Shown here: positions 50,827 to 58,858 of the stretch, in pieces | Position numbering within the stretch: the first letter of the stretch is position 1 | Layout: every line of letters begins with the position of its first letter | Program-made: the position numbers and the translations under genes | Notes under the pieces: model-generated | Databases searched by the model: none | The model's input: only the letters and a program-made list of their open reading frames with translations | Told to the model about the DNA's origin: nothing | NCBI RefSeq assembly: GCF_020026305.1 | Contig: NZ_CP075691.1 | Span: 8,735,415-8,799,414 of the forward strand | Source of the DNA: Streptomyces sp. 135 | GTDB lineage: Bacteria; Actinomycetota; Actinomycetes; Streptomycetales; Streptomycetaceae | DNA length: 64,000 nt | Direction: 5' to 3'

Positions 50827-51297
50827 ATGGACCGAAAACTGGCCGCATCCCTTGCCTTGCTCCCCCTGGTACTCATTGCTGCCTGCTCGAGCAGTGATGA
50901 GGGATCCTCTGGTCCCACCAGCAGCGTGTCTCAACCGAGCCGTACGGGGGACGCGTCGCCCGCGCCAAGCCGCGGCGACAAGGTGGAGAAGAGTCTGCGA
51001 CTCCCCGCTCACCCGAAGTACCTCGTCCCGGTGCGTAACGGCGCAGGGAGTGAAGACCTGCCCGACTTCACACCCGCCAAAAAGGTGTACACGGTGCACG
51101 TCAAGTGTTCTGGCGTCAGCACTATGCAGATTATTAAGCGTGAGCGTCCGAAAGATAATCCGAGCCGCATCGACTGCAAAAGCCCGGTCACTATCGGACG
51201 GGTTTACATCGACCCGTCGAAGCAGAAGCTGGCTGTCCAGGCGGGTGACAATGCTCGATGGGCCTTGGCGATCGTTGATGGACAGCGTCCCTTCTAA
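50827..51297 (+). CDS. Lipoprotein
   Basis: 156 residues; ATG 50827 with CAGGAG upstream. LAASLALLPLVLIAACSSSD is a textbook lipoprotein signal (IAAC). The mature part has a Ser/Pro linker and a small beta domain with two Cys (HVKCSGVSTMQ, RIDCKSPVTIG). Follows the secreted beta-rich protein in the same direction; possibly an anchor or protection factor for it. Function unknown. Confidence 0.7.
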   Translation: MDRKLAASLALLPLVLIAACSSSDEGSSGPTSSVSQPSRTGDASPAPSRGDKVEKSLRLPAHPKYLVPVRNGAGSEDLPDFTPAKKVYTVHVKCSGVSTMQIIKRERPKDNPSRIDCKSPVTIGRVYIDPSKQKLAVQAGDNARWALAIVDGQRPF

Positions 51298-51354
51298 GAA
51301 GCAAGACCGGCTCTCGCGGGTGCGCGTCTCTATCTGCCTGCCCTGTTTCGCTCA

Positions 51355-52254
51355 CTAAGCGCCGCGCTTCTTGGCCGTCGGCTTCCTCGCCGGAGCCTTC
51401 TTCGTGGCCGTCTTCTTCACGGTCCTCTTCGGTTTCATCTCGTGCACGGTCGCGTGCTCGCCCTCGCTGCGGCTTTCCTGGGCGCGCTGTACCGACTGCT
51501 CGAGGGCGGCCATGAGGTCGACGACCTTTCCGGTCGGCTCCTCCTCGGCCACCTGTGGGGGCTTCTTGCCGTCGGCCTTGGCGTGGATGACCTCTTCCAG
51601 GGCCGCGGTGTAGCGGTCGGTGGCCCACTCCTGGCCGGTGATGTCGTCGATGGTCATGGAGTCGACGAGGAGAACGGCCTGCTCGATCTCGTCGTCGGTC
51701 AGATCCATGGGCGTCGGGGCGATCGTCTCGGGCGAGCGGACTTCGTCGTCCCATTTCATGGCGTGCAAAACGATGACGTCGTCTTTCACTCGCAGCAGGC
51801 CCAGCCTCTCGCGCCCGTGCCACGCGAATTTCGCGATGGCCGCCTTGCTGCTGCGTTCGAGGGCTTTCCGGAGCAGCACGTAGGGTTTGGCGGCGACCTG
51901 GCCGTCGCCCTGGAGGTAGTAGCCCTCCCCGATGCGCACCGGGTCGATCGATTCGTAGGGGACGAATGCGGCGATCTCGATCGCCTTCGCGGTGGGGAGC
52001 GGTATGTCGTCCAGCTCGTGGTCAGCGATGGCGACGATCGTGTCCTTGTTGACCTCGTAGCCTTTGCCGATCTCCGCGGTCGACACCTCGCGGTCCTCCA
52101 GCTCGCAGATCTTCCGCGTGCGCACGCGGCCCATGTCCTCGAGGTGGTATTGGTGGAAGCGCAGGCTGTGGTTCTCGGTCGCGGGGAGCACCTTGATCGG
52201 GATGGTCACCAGACCGAAGCTGATGGCGCCGGACCAAACGGGACGGGCAGGCAT
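51355..52254 (-). CDS. ku: Ku protein (NHEJ end-binding)
   Basis: 299 residues, ATG 52254. Starts MPARPVWSGAISFGLVTIPI, the universal bacterial Ku opening, with FHQYHLEDMGRVRTRKICE, IADHELDDIPLPTAKAIEI and GLLRVKDDVIVLHAMKWDDE. A Lys/Ala-rich C-terminal tail (KKTATKKAPARKPTAKKRG) is typical of streptomycete Ku and aids DNA binding or LigD contact. Homodimeric ring that recruits LigD for double-strand-break repair. No ligD gene in the window. Confidence 0.95.
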   Translation of the reverse strand: MPARPVWSGAISFGLVTIPIKVLPATENHSLRFHQYHLEDMGRVRTRKICELEDREVSTAEIGKGYEVNKDTIVAIADHELDDIPLPTAKAIEIAAFVPYESIDPVRIGEGYYLQGDGQVAAKPYVLLRKALERSSKAAIAKFAWHGRERLGLLRVKDDVIVLHAMKWDDEVRSPETIAPTPMDLTDDEIEQAVLLVDSMTIDDITGQEWATDRYTAALEEVIHAKADGKKPPQVAEEEPTGKVVDLMAALEQSVQRAQESRSEGEHATVHEMKPKRTVKKTATKKAPARKPTAKKRGA

Positions 52255-52383
52255 GGCAGTACCTCCATGGACGGCCCCGAGGCGACCAGCCTAGGAAGGT
52301 GCGCCGCCGCTCGCATGCCCGGTCCCGCCACCCTCAGCCGTTTCTGTGCCGCCGTATCTTGACCCGCTGGTGGGGTGGCTTCC

Positions 52384-52716
52384 TCAGTCCAGTACGCCGA
52401 GCGCGGTGTCGGGCCGGCAGTGGATGCAGGCGGCGACGCCCTCATTGAGGGCCTGGCGCGCTTGGGCCGCGTCGGCACCGCGGCTGCGTTTGCCGGCCAT
52501 GTGGCATCCGCCGACATGCATGCACACTGGGGGCTTGCCCTGGCCGATGCCCAGCTCGATCAGCCAGTCCGGAGCCGGAGGCCGGGCCTGCTGCCCGCGG
52601 ATCCGTTCCGCCTCTCGCCGTTCCTCATCCGCGATCCACCTACGGGTGCGCGCCAGATCCCGCTCCTGGACCCGTTCCAGGAAGCGGAGCATGTCAATAC
52701 GGCGGATCTCGCTCAT
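52384..52716 (-). CDS. DUF6233 family protein, second copy
   Basis: 110 residues: MSEIRRIDMLRFLERVQERD, ARTRRWIADEERREAERI, PPAPDWLIELGI, CMHVGGCHMAGKRSR, and CIHCRPDTALGVLD. Paralogue of 19945-20385, more complete at the N terminus. Its start overlaps the stop of the LexA-like HTH gene (ATGA), and that gene overlaps the next, so three genes form one operon. Cys/His spacing suggests a metal site. Confidence 0.75.
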   Translation of the reverse strand: MSEIRRIDMLRFLERVQERDLARTRRWIADEERREAERIRGQQARPPAPDWLIELGIGQGKPPVCMHVGGCHMAGKRSRGADAAQARQALNEGVAACIHCRPDTALGVLD

Positions 52717-52940
52717 CGCGCGAGCCGGTAGTTCCTCCAGCTGCCGCTGTCAGCGCGCACGAGGGCGCCGGCCTGCTCCAGGCGACGCAGCTGGTAGTGA
52801 ACGGAAGAGGGGCTGGACAGGCCGATGGCGGCGCCGATCTCCCGCACGGTGGGAGCCTCGCCGGTCTCCAGGACGCGGTCGCGGATGCAGGCCAGGACCG
52901 AGCGCTGGCGGTCGGTGATGTCCCAGCAGCGGCGGGTCAT
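52713..52940 (-). CDS. LexA-type winged-helix protein (DNA-binding domain only)
   Basis: 75 residues: MTRRCWDITDRQRSVLACIR, then EAPTVREIGAAIGLSSPSSV and HYQLRRLEQAGALVRADSGS. Clear LexA N-terminal wHTH, but no peptidase domain or cleavage site, so not the SOS repressor. Small stand-alone forms like this accompany DUF6233 genes in Streptomyces; probably a local regulator. Confidence 0.8.
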   Translation of the reverse strand: MTRRCWDITDRQRSVLACIRDRVLETGEAPTVREIGAAIGLSSPSSVHYQLRRLEQAGALVRADSGSWRNYRLAR

Positions 52941-53137
52941 GACGGCTCCTGGGCGCGTCGGCGCAGGTCGGCCTGCTCGGTGCGCGGCACGTCCTGGACC
53001 AGGCGGCGGGAGAGGACGATGAGCCGTCGCCGCAGGGCGGTGTTGTGGCTGGCGCGGGAGTGGGCGAGGGCCTGATAGGTGCGTGTCCAGTCGCGCTGGG
53101 TCTGTACGAGCTTGGGGGAGTAGTTGTTGTGCACCAT
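52937..53137 (-). CDS. Small basic helical protein
   Basis: 66 residues from ATG 53137 (MVHNNYSPKLVQTQRDWTRT), mostly one long basic helix: LAHSRASHNTALRRRLIVLS. An in-frame ATG at 53251 adds unlikely sequence. Stop overlaps the LexA-like gene (ATGA). First gene of the three-gene minus operon. Function unknown. Confidence 0.6.
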   Translation of the reverse strand: MVHNNYSPKLVQTQRDWTRTYQALAHSRASHNTALRRRLIVLSRRLVQDVPRTEQADLRRRAQEPS

Positions 53138-53429
53138 GCCGCCAGTAGATCTTGTGTTCGAATTAGCGGGCCAGTCGTGACGGGGGCGGCCGGGCCGGGG
53201 TGCTTCAGCTCGGGGGAGCGAAGATGAGGTTGGGCCATGAGCGGTGGCCACGTTGCGCGAGGGGCCCGGCCCGGTAAGTCAGGGGAGGCCTTCGGGTGAA
53301 GCGTGGACTAGGAAGCGTGGTCTAGATGGGGCGGGTCAGTAGCCGGGCGCGTGGCTGCGGGGCTGGGCGTCGTTGAAGGCGCTTCTGAAGGCGACCAGCA
53401 GGTGGTTGACCTTTTGGTCGGGGGTGGCG

Positions 53430-54013
53430 GTGTGCCGGCGTACGGGCCCGTATCCGGCGGGTTGGTCCGGGCTGGACGAAGGTTCCAGTACTCCCGGGTT
53501 TCCCCTGGCCTTTCGGCCGACCGGCGTTCGCTTCTTGGGTCCTCCTTCTCCCGCCGAGGAGTTGAGCCTTCCTCTCGGTCGGCCTACCGGACAGGTGTGC
53601 TGTCCGGACCTCGACGGGGTTGCCACGTTCCGCACCCGTGAGATGCGGCTGGGGTGGGCGCCCCTTCTACTCCGGGACCGGCGGTATCCGTTTCCAGAGC
53701 TTCGGACTCTGGTTCGCCTGGTGCCTTGCAGCACCGGGTCCTGTGACTGCCGCCCGCATGCCATCGCGCAGTCTTATCGTCACGGAGCTTCATCAAGGGG
53801 TTCACTCTCGTTGGCCCGTCCAGCCTTCCCCTCGCCTGTGGCTCCCCGATGGCCGGGGTGCTCTTGGGCTTGAACGCTCAGCTCCACACCCCGCCGTTGC
53901 CAGCGACGCATGTGAGCGCGGGGACGAGTCCGGATACAGACTCGGAGTTCGACCAGGTTCCTCCTCCTTCGTCAGGTATTACTCACTCAGCGGGAGCGAC
54001 CTCGTGTCGCACC
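53430..54013 (-). ncRNA. Group II intron 5' fragment
   Basis: On the minus strand from 54013 the sequence begins GTGCGACACGAGGTCGCTCC, the conserved group II 5' end (GUGYG), and continues with domain I hallmarks (CCTGGTCGAACTCCGAGTC; AACCCCTTGATGAAGCTCC; GTGGCAACCCCGTCGAGG). No reverse-transcriptase frame follows and no domain V hairpin was found, so only the 5' part (about 580-670 nt) survives; the inner limit is approximate. It interrupts the fragment at 54031. Confidence 0.6.
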
Positions 54014-54030
54014 CGAAGCGCGATAGGTGT

Positions 54031-54150
54031 CACATAGGCGGGATGTTGTCACCGCCCGCGGGGGCTGTGCACATCGCGTCCGGCTTCAAGCACAGCTCGC
54101 CGGTGGCCTCGTCGACAGTGAAATACGTGTCGCACACACAAGCGCGCCAA
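54031..54150 (-). pseudogene. C-terminal protein fragment beside the intron
   Basis: Minus frame CDTYFTVDEATGELCLKPDA then MCTAPAGGDNIPPM with stop at 54031-54033. Looks like the end of a phage-structural or secreted protein. Cut on the 5' side by a stop and then by IS630 copy 2, and followed by the group II intron 5' end 18 bp downstream. Confidence 0.35.
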
Positions 54151-54210
54151 AGGGCTCACCCCATCAGGACGATGCGAGACCGGCCCAAAAGCAGTGGCTA
54201 TCAGTAGCGG

Positions 54211-55294
54211 TTACTGAGTTTGTAGGCGTGGTGTCGTCAGTGTGAGGCCGGTCGCGGTGAGACATCCGTCGATGATGTCGCTGCGGTATTGGATCTGGCG
54301 GAGGCCGTGTCGGAGTCGGCTGATGAGATGGTCGGAGTTGGTGAAGGCGGTGTTGGCCTGACTGGTCCGGCGGAGGATCGACCAGATGCCTTCGACGGGG
54401 TTGAGGTCGGGTGTGTAGGGCGGTAGGTGGTAGGCGGTGATCCAGTCGTGTGTGTCGATGAAGGCCCGCATGCGGCGGTCTTTGTGGACGTTGAGGTTGT
54501 CCCAGATGAGGACGATCGGTCCGCCGAGCTGCTGGTGGGCGGCTATGAGGAGGTCGCGGTACTCGGTCAGGCGAAGCTCTTGCGGCCGCCGCTCTTATGG
54601 TCGGTATGCCGTCTGGGCCGGTAGATCAGGCGGGAACGCTCGCCCGGTTTGTGGCAGCACAGGGCTGCGATGGAGAAGCGGCGTTGGGAACGGCCGCGGA
54701 CCCGGATGACCGGTGTGGTTCCGCGCCGGCTCCAGGTGCGGGAGGTCGGCGGCGTCATCGAGAATCCGGCTTCGTCCTCGAAGACGAGCCAGGCCCCGAG
54801 CGCCGCCGCGGTGGTTCCACGTGTGGCCACACGTCCTTGACCCAGCCGGCCACGGCCTTCTCGTCACGCTCGATGACCCGACGTGCTGGAACCTGGTGGC
54901 TCCAGCCATGCCGCCGCAGCATCTGGGAGATCCCCGACAGCGTCATGGACTTGTGGAACCGCCGCCCGATCAGGGTCTTGATCCGGGCGAGTGTCCACCG
55001 CTGATCAGGCCACCCGTGAGCGACCGGACCTTTGGCCAACTCCTCCTCGAGCACGGCGAAGAGCGCATCGCTGAGCTTCGGCCGGGACACCGGACCACGC
55101 GAACGAACCCCGTCCTCGCCCGCCTCCTGCCAGGCCCGCCGCCACCGCTGGACCGACCGGACACTGACCCGTAACTCCTTGGCGATCTCCGTACTGCCCC
55201 GCCCATCGGCGAACATACCGACCGCTTCCATCCGGACCCGCTCACGGAACACTCGCCTCTCCGCGGTCAGACCCCCACCCTGCGGATACCTCAT
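54211..55294 (-). pseudogene. IS630-type transposase, two frameshifts
   Basis: Three frames: 55294-54755 (N terminus to KDVWPHVEPPRRRSG), 54830-54567 (ALGAWLVFEDEAGFSMTPPT ... GGRKSFA) and 54471-54211 (DLNPVEGIWS end). The first break is the missing base shared with copy 1. The second is a lost G that turns FAWTEYRD into FA-stop. All DDE residues exist in DNA but not in one frame. Confidence 0.85.
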
Positions 55295-55360
55295 ACCACC
55301 GGCATACCGCGACGATCATCAACCGTCAGCCCCTACGACAAGACGACTTCAACGTCAGTA
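54212..55360 (-). mobile_element. IS630-type insertion sequence, copy 2
   Basis: Reverse-oriented near-identical copy of 11820-12967, with the same ends and TA at both borders (54212-54213, 55359-55360). Its own indels differ from copy 1, so both decayed separately after sharing one missing base. Confidence 0.85.
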
Positions 55361-55561
55361 GCGTCGATCCATCAAACGTGATTGTTGTCAGTTGAGATGA
55401 TCGGTTCATCCCATTTTTCCCGGCCGGTTCCGGGTGGGATCTTCGCACGTCGCTGCGGTTGCGCCGGGCTCCACGGCCCCCGGGGTCAGCGCACATTGAC
55501 TCTGAGTACCCATTGCTTTACTGTCCGTATAGATTGTTGACTCGGAAAGTAAAGGATCGCA

Positions 55562-56077
55562 ATGCGAATCTCCCGCACCCTCCGCACCGTCGTAGCAGGA
55601 GCCCTTGCGGTTGGCGGCGCGTTCACCGCCCTCCCGTCCGCCGGCGCCGCCACGCCCGGATCCCTGCACGGCACCAAATCCGCGACCACGGCCAGGGCGA
55701 ATGTCACCGTCATCACGGAAGTGCAGAACACAATGGACTATCCAGCATGGCTTTATATCGGAGAGACTAACTCCTGGTTCGGCCCAATCGACGCCCACAG
55801 CACAAAAACCAGCGACATTCGGGTTCCCTGGGTCGGCCCAGACGAGATCGGGAAGAGCATCAGGGTCTATAAGGACGGCATCACCTGTCCACCTAGTGAA
55901 CCTTGCCGCCCACAAAAATTTCATCTCTACTACATCTTTCAGGATTACTGGAATCCAAACGACCAGGTCAAGTGGACCCCTATCGGCGTCTACGACACTG
56001 CCCCGCCCGTACCTGGCCCCAGCACCGGCGGCGGCAACAAGCGCCTCATCATCGCCGCCGACAAGCCATCCATGTAG
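55562..56077 (+). CDS. Small secreted protein
   Basis: 171 residues, ATG 55562 with AAAGGA upstream. Signal peptide LRTVVAGALAVGGAFTALPS...AAA. Mature beta-rich text: VITEVQNTMDYPAWLYIGET, DIRVPWVGPDEIGKSIRVYK, one Cys pair (TCPPSEPC), YYIFQDYWNPNDQVKWTPIG. Lower GC toward the middle. No family recognised; looks like an extracellular adhesion or ligand-binding fold. Confidence 0.65.
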   Translation: MRISRTLRTVVAGALAVGGAFTALPSAGAATPGSLHGTKSATTARANVTVITEVQNTMDYPAWLYIGETNSWFGPIDAHSTKTSDIRVPWVGPDEIGKSIRVYKDGITCPPSEPCRPQKFHLYYIFQDYWNPNDQVKWTPIGVYDTAPPVPGPSTGGGNKRLIIAADKPSM

Positions 56078-56169
56078 GCAATGCGATTAGGCCGTGTCCC
56101 GTGATCTTTGCCGCCGGTTTGTTTAGCTGGCTGGCTCACCGTTCGCCGTCACGTGCACCTGCATCCCGG

Positions 56170-56525
56170 CCCCGGCCAAGGCGCGAGCGTTCTCATGATC
56201 CGGTATTGATGAGGTCGAGTGCGTGATCGGGAAGGGACCGGTAGTAAGTCGACAGCGGCGGCCATGTTGTCCCAGCCGATCGAGCGGGCCAAGGCGATGG
56301 CGAGATTGCGGAGCCAGCCATCGCTCTGGGGGCGGTGCCCGTATGGAAGCGACGGGCGTCCTCGGCGAACGTGACGTCTCTGACGTGGTGATGCGCCTCG
56401 ATCCCCCAGTGCCCTCGAACGATCTTCGCCAGCCGTGCTGTGGCCTGGGCCGCGGTGACGTCGGTGAGGGCGTAGACGCGCTCCAGGGTGACCTTCACCA
56501 TCTTTGGCCGGTTCCGGCAGTTCAC
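56170..56525 (-). pseudogene. ISAs1-family transposase C-terminal remnant
   Basis: Minus strand: [40 protein letters not shown], then a frame change to [15 protein letters not shown]. These are the C-terminal hallmarks of ISAs1 transposases (HWxIEN-like, VRDVTFxED). The N-terminal two thirds and both ends are gone. Confidence 0.75.
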
Positions 56526-56675
56526 CCGGTTCTGCCGTGTGAGTAGCGTTAGGGCACCCCTCGGCGGGCCGGTTCACCGGTGAGCCGATCACGGACGGCG
56601 AGGGTGGCGGCGGGCCGCCGGGATGCCGTATCACACGGCACAGCCCAGGAGCACTGACCGACAAGGAGGACCACG

Positions 56676-56768
56676 ATGTCGTGGGTGACCAGCAGCCTTC
56701 GGGCGCTCAGCGGTGAGATGCGTGCACGGTGGCACGGGTATTTCGTCGGCTACGGGCAGCAAAACTGA
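56676..56768 (+). CDS. 30-residue candidate RiPP precursor peptide 1
   Basis: ATG 56676, preceded by ACAAGGAGGAC (strong ribosome site). Encodes 30 residues: MSWVTSSLRALSGEMRAR, then WHGYFVGYGQQN. The first half matches peptide 2 (MSW--SLRALSGE-RAR, with 21 identical DNA bases through CTTCGGGCGCTCAGCGGTGA), while the aromatic-rich second half differs but keeps Tyr-x3-Tyr-Gly. This conserved-leader/variable-core pattern, tandem arrangement and adjacent P450 suggest a P450-crosslinked peptide. Precursor status is inference. Confidence 0.6.
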   Translation: MSWVTSSLRALSGEMRARWHGYFVGYGQQN

Positions 56769-56820
56769 CGCTCGGCAGCCGGGCCGGGCACAACCCCGAC
56801 CGACAAGGAGGACGGCCGCG

Positions 56821-56913
56821 ATGTCATGGATCATCAAGAGTCTTCGGGCGCTCAGCGGTGAGGCGCGTGCGCGCCGCAACCAGTACGGCGACAGGTACGG
56901 GCATAATGCCTGA
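56821..56913 (+). CDS. 30-residue candidate RiPP precursor peptide 2
   Basis: ATG 56821, 145 bp after peptide 1's start, again preceded by CCGACAAGGAGGAC. Encodes MSWIIKSLRALSGEARAR, then RNQYGDRYGHNA. Same length as peptide 1, same leader-like half, and the same Tyr-x3-Tyr-Gly spacing near the C terminus. The P450 gene starts 62 bp later. Duplication of peptide plus ribosome site indicates that the peptides themselves are under selection. Confidence 0.6.
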   Translation: MSWIIKSLRALSGEARARRNQYGDRYGHNA

Positions 56914-56975
56914 CGTCCTCTCCGCAAAAGGATGGGACGAGCGCCGGGACCGCCGCGCGTCCCGTCCTCCGTCAG

Positions 56976-58265
56976 ATGGGCGGACGAACCGTGTTCCTGG
57001 ACAGAAAGAGTCTGTGGCCGCAACTGCAGCGGTGGGAGGAGCAGGCTGCGGACCGTGACGGTCCGTTCAGGCTCCGCTTCGGCACCCTCTTCGTGGCCGA
57101 TGCCGACGCGGCCCGGGACGTCCTGGTCGACTCGGCCGGCGACTACCTGTCCCAGTCCGGGTTCTTCCGCCTGGGACAGGAATCCCTGTCCCAGGCGGTC
57201 CGGGGTGAAGCCTCCCGCGAGCTGCTCAGGGTCCTGGCCCGGCACGACCTCGCGTCATCGTTCGACCTCGACTCCGCCCTCGGTGAGGTGAGTGACAGCC
57301 GCGGCCGTCTGCGACACCAGCGCTGGGGCGTCGAACTGGTCCGGCGGTACTTTGCTCCCGTCATCGCGCACCGGCGTCATACCGAAATCAACGCGCTCGT
57401 CGACGCCTACGTGACGTCGAGCGTCGTCGCCGACGACATCGTCGGCCATGTGCTGAGGCGCTCACACCGTACGGTGCCCGCCGTCCGGGCCGGGCTCACC
57501 GAACAGATCGGCCGACTGCCGGCGCGGGAAAGCGGCGCGCAGGACCTGGTCGACCTCGTGCTGGGCCTGCCCGGAGAACTGTCCCCGGCCGATCGCGCGC
57601 AGTTGCTGCAACGCCTCGTCCTGTCCACGGTCGGCTTCACCGGCGTGACCCTCGAATGGGTGGTGATGCTCGGCATCAGGCACGGCTACGACACCCCGGC
57701 GGTGCGGCAGGAGCAGGTCCATCGGCTGGTCAAGGAGGCGCTGCGCCTGTATCCGACCGCCTGGCGCCTGATCAGAGTGGCCGCCGCCGACCACGACATA
57801 GTCGGCGCCCGGGTCCGCGAGGGCGAGCACGTCCTGATCGGCACGCACGCGATCCACCGGTCAGCGGCCGTATGGGACAGACCCCTGGACTTCCGTCCCT
57901 CGCGCTGGGAGCAGCCGACCGACAACCAGCGGTACTCCTACCTCCCCTTCGGCAAAGGCGACGGCATGTGCCCCGCGAACGGCTTCGCTGTCAAGGCCCT
58001 CGAACACCTCGGCCACCTCATCCTCCACGGTTACCGGGGCCGCGTGCGGCTGCGCACCCGCAAGCCCCACGTCCGCACACTCCTGGCCCCACCTGCCGGC
58101 TGGACCCGCCTCACCCCCGCCACGGGGTGGCGTGTGGGTCGCCGTCTACGTCGGCCGGGCCTCCTGCGACTTTCCTCTACAGGAGTTCTGTCATGTCTGA
58201 ACGCAACACCGTCATCCACAGCCTGCACGATCTTGGTCTGGCCGCCTGGTTCGGCGGGTCGTTGA
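56976..58265 (+). CDS. Cytochrome P450, unusual heme loop
   Basis: ATG 56976 (GTG 56991 possible). Up to 429 residues, of which about 390 look native. I helix VGFTGVTLEWVVML, ExxR in VKEALRLYP, and heme loop YLPFGKGDGMCPANGF: Cys ligand kept, but the usual Arg (FGxGxRxCxG) is Gly and the final Gly is Ala. Starts MGGRTVFLDRKSLWPQLQRW. The last about 40 codons (after RTLLAPPAGWTRL) overlap the next gene by 73 bp and look non-native, so a late frameshift probably removed the true stop. Directly behind two tandem short peptides; likely acts on them. Confidence 0.75.
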   Translation: MGGRTVFLDRKSLWPQLQRWEEQAADRDGPFRLRFGTLFVADADAARDVLVDSAGDYLSQSGFFRLGQESLSQAVRGEASRELLRVLARHDLASSFDLDSALGEVSDSRGRLRHQRWGVELVRRYFAPVIAHRRHTEINALVDAYVTSSVVADDIVGHVLRRSHRTVPAVRAGLTEQIGRLPARESGAQDLVDLVLGLPGELSPADRAQLLQRLVLSTVGFTGVTLEWVVMLGIRHGYDTPAVRQEQVHRLVKEALRLYPTAWRLIRVAAADHDIVGARVREGEHVLIGTHAIHRSAAVWDRPLDFRPSRWEQPTDNQRYSYLPFGKGDGMCPANGFAVKALEHLGHLILHGYRGRVRLRTRKPHVRTLLAPPAGWTRLTPATGWRVGRRLRRPGLLRLSSTGVLSCLNATPSSTACTILVWPPGSAGR

Positions 58266-58761
58266 TGGGGGCGGTCGGCCTCAACCGTGCGGCCCGGGAC
58301 GAAGGCGGCACAGAGGCGACCCGAGACCGCATCTCTCGTCGGGCTGGGCACGTTGGACACCGGTCAACGCCGCCGCGATCGGAGCGCACTTGTTCGGCGG
58401 CGGCGGTCTGCTGGCCGTGAACGCCCACCGTGTCGCCACCCAGCAGGGCGTGGGAGCTTCCACCACGGCCAAGACCCTTGTCACCGCCGCGGCTCTGGCC
58501 GCCACCGCCTACGCCCGCGTCCTGGGCAAGAAGGTGGAGCTGGCCTCCTCCACGGACCCCGCTGACGCCGCGAAGGCCCAGCAGCACCCGGTCGACCTCG
58601 ACAAGGCGCGGCGGCAGCTGGCCACCGCTCAGTGGGCGGTGCCGGCCCTGACCGGATGCCTGGTGGTGCTCAACGCCCTGCACGGCGAGCAGCAGCGGCC
58701 GGGCGAGCAGATGCCCGGCATGTGGGAGCGGGCCCGTTCCGTGACTCACCTGATGGCCTGA
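58193..58761 (+). pseudogene. Small membrane protein, one frameshift
   Basis: ATG 58193 with CAGGAG at good spacing: MSERNTVIHSLHDLGLAAWF, then GGSLMGAVGLNRAARDEGG. At about 58333 the frame shifts; the second frame continues ARWTPVNAA-like text, LFGGGGLLAVNAHRVATQQG, TLVTAAALAATAYARVLGKK and ends SVTHLMA at 58761. Together about 189 residues with two to three TM helices, a form common in Streptomyces. A single lost base near TCTCGTCGGG explains the break. Could be the exporter/anchor partner of the peptide locus, or unrelated. Confidence 0.6.
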
Positions 58762-58858
58762 CGCCTCCGCGGGGCAGCTTGGGGCGCGGGAAAGCCGGGG
58801 CCGTGTTCTGCCGGTCCCGGCACGTCGAGCCTCTCACCGGCCTCGCTGCCGACAGCGC

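Noticed and set aside
56623-56658. Third, 11-codon peptide before the tandem pair
   Set aside because: Lacks the ACAAGGAGGAC ribosome site and any similarity to the two 30-residue peptides.
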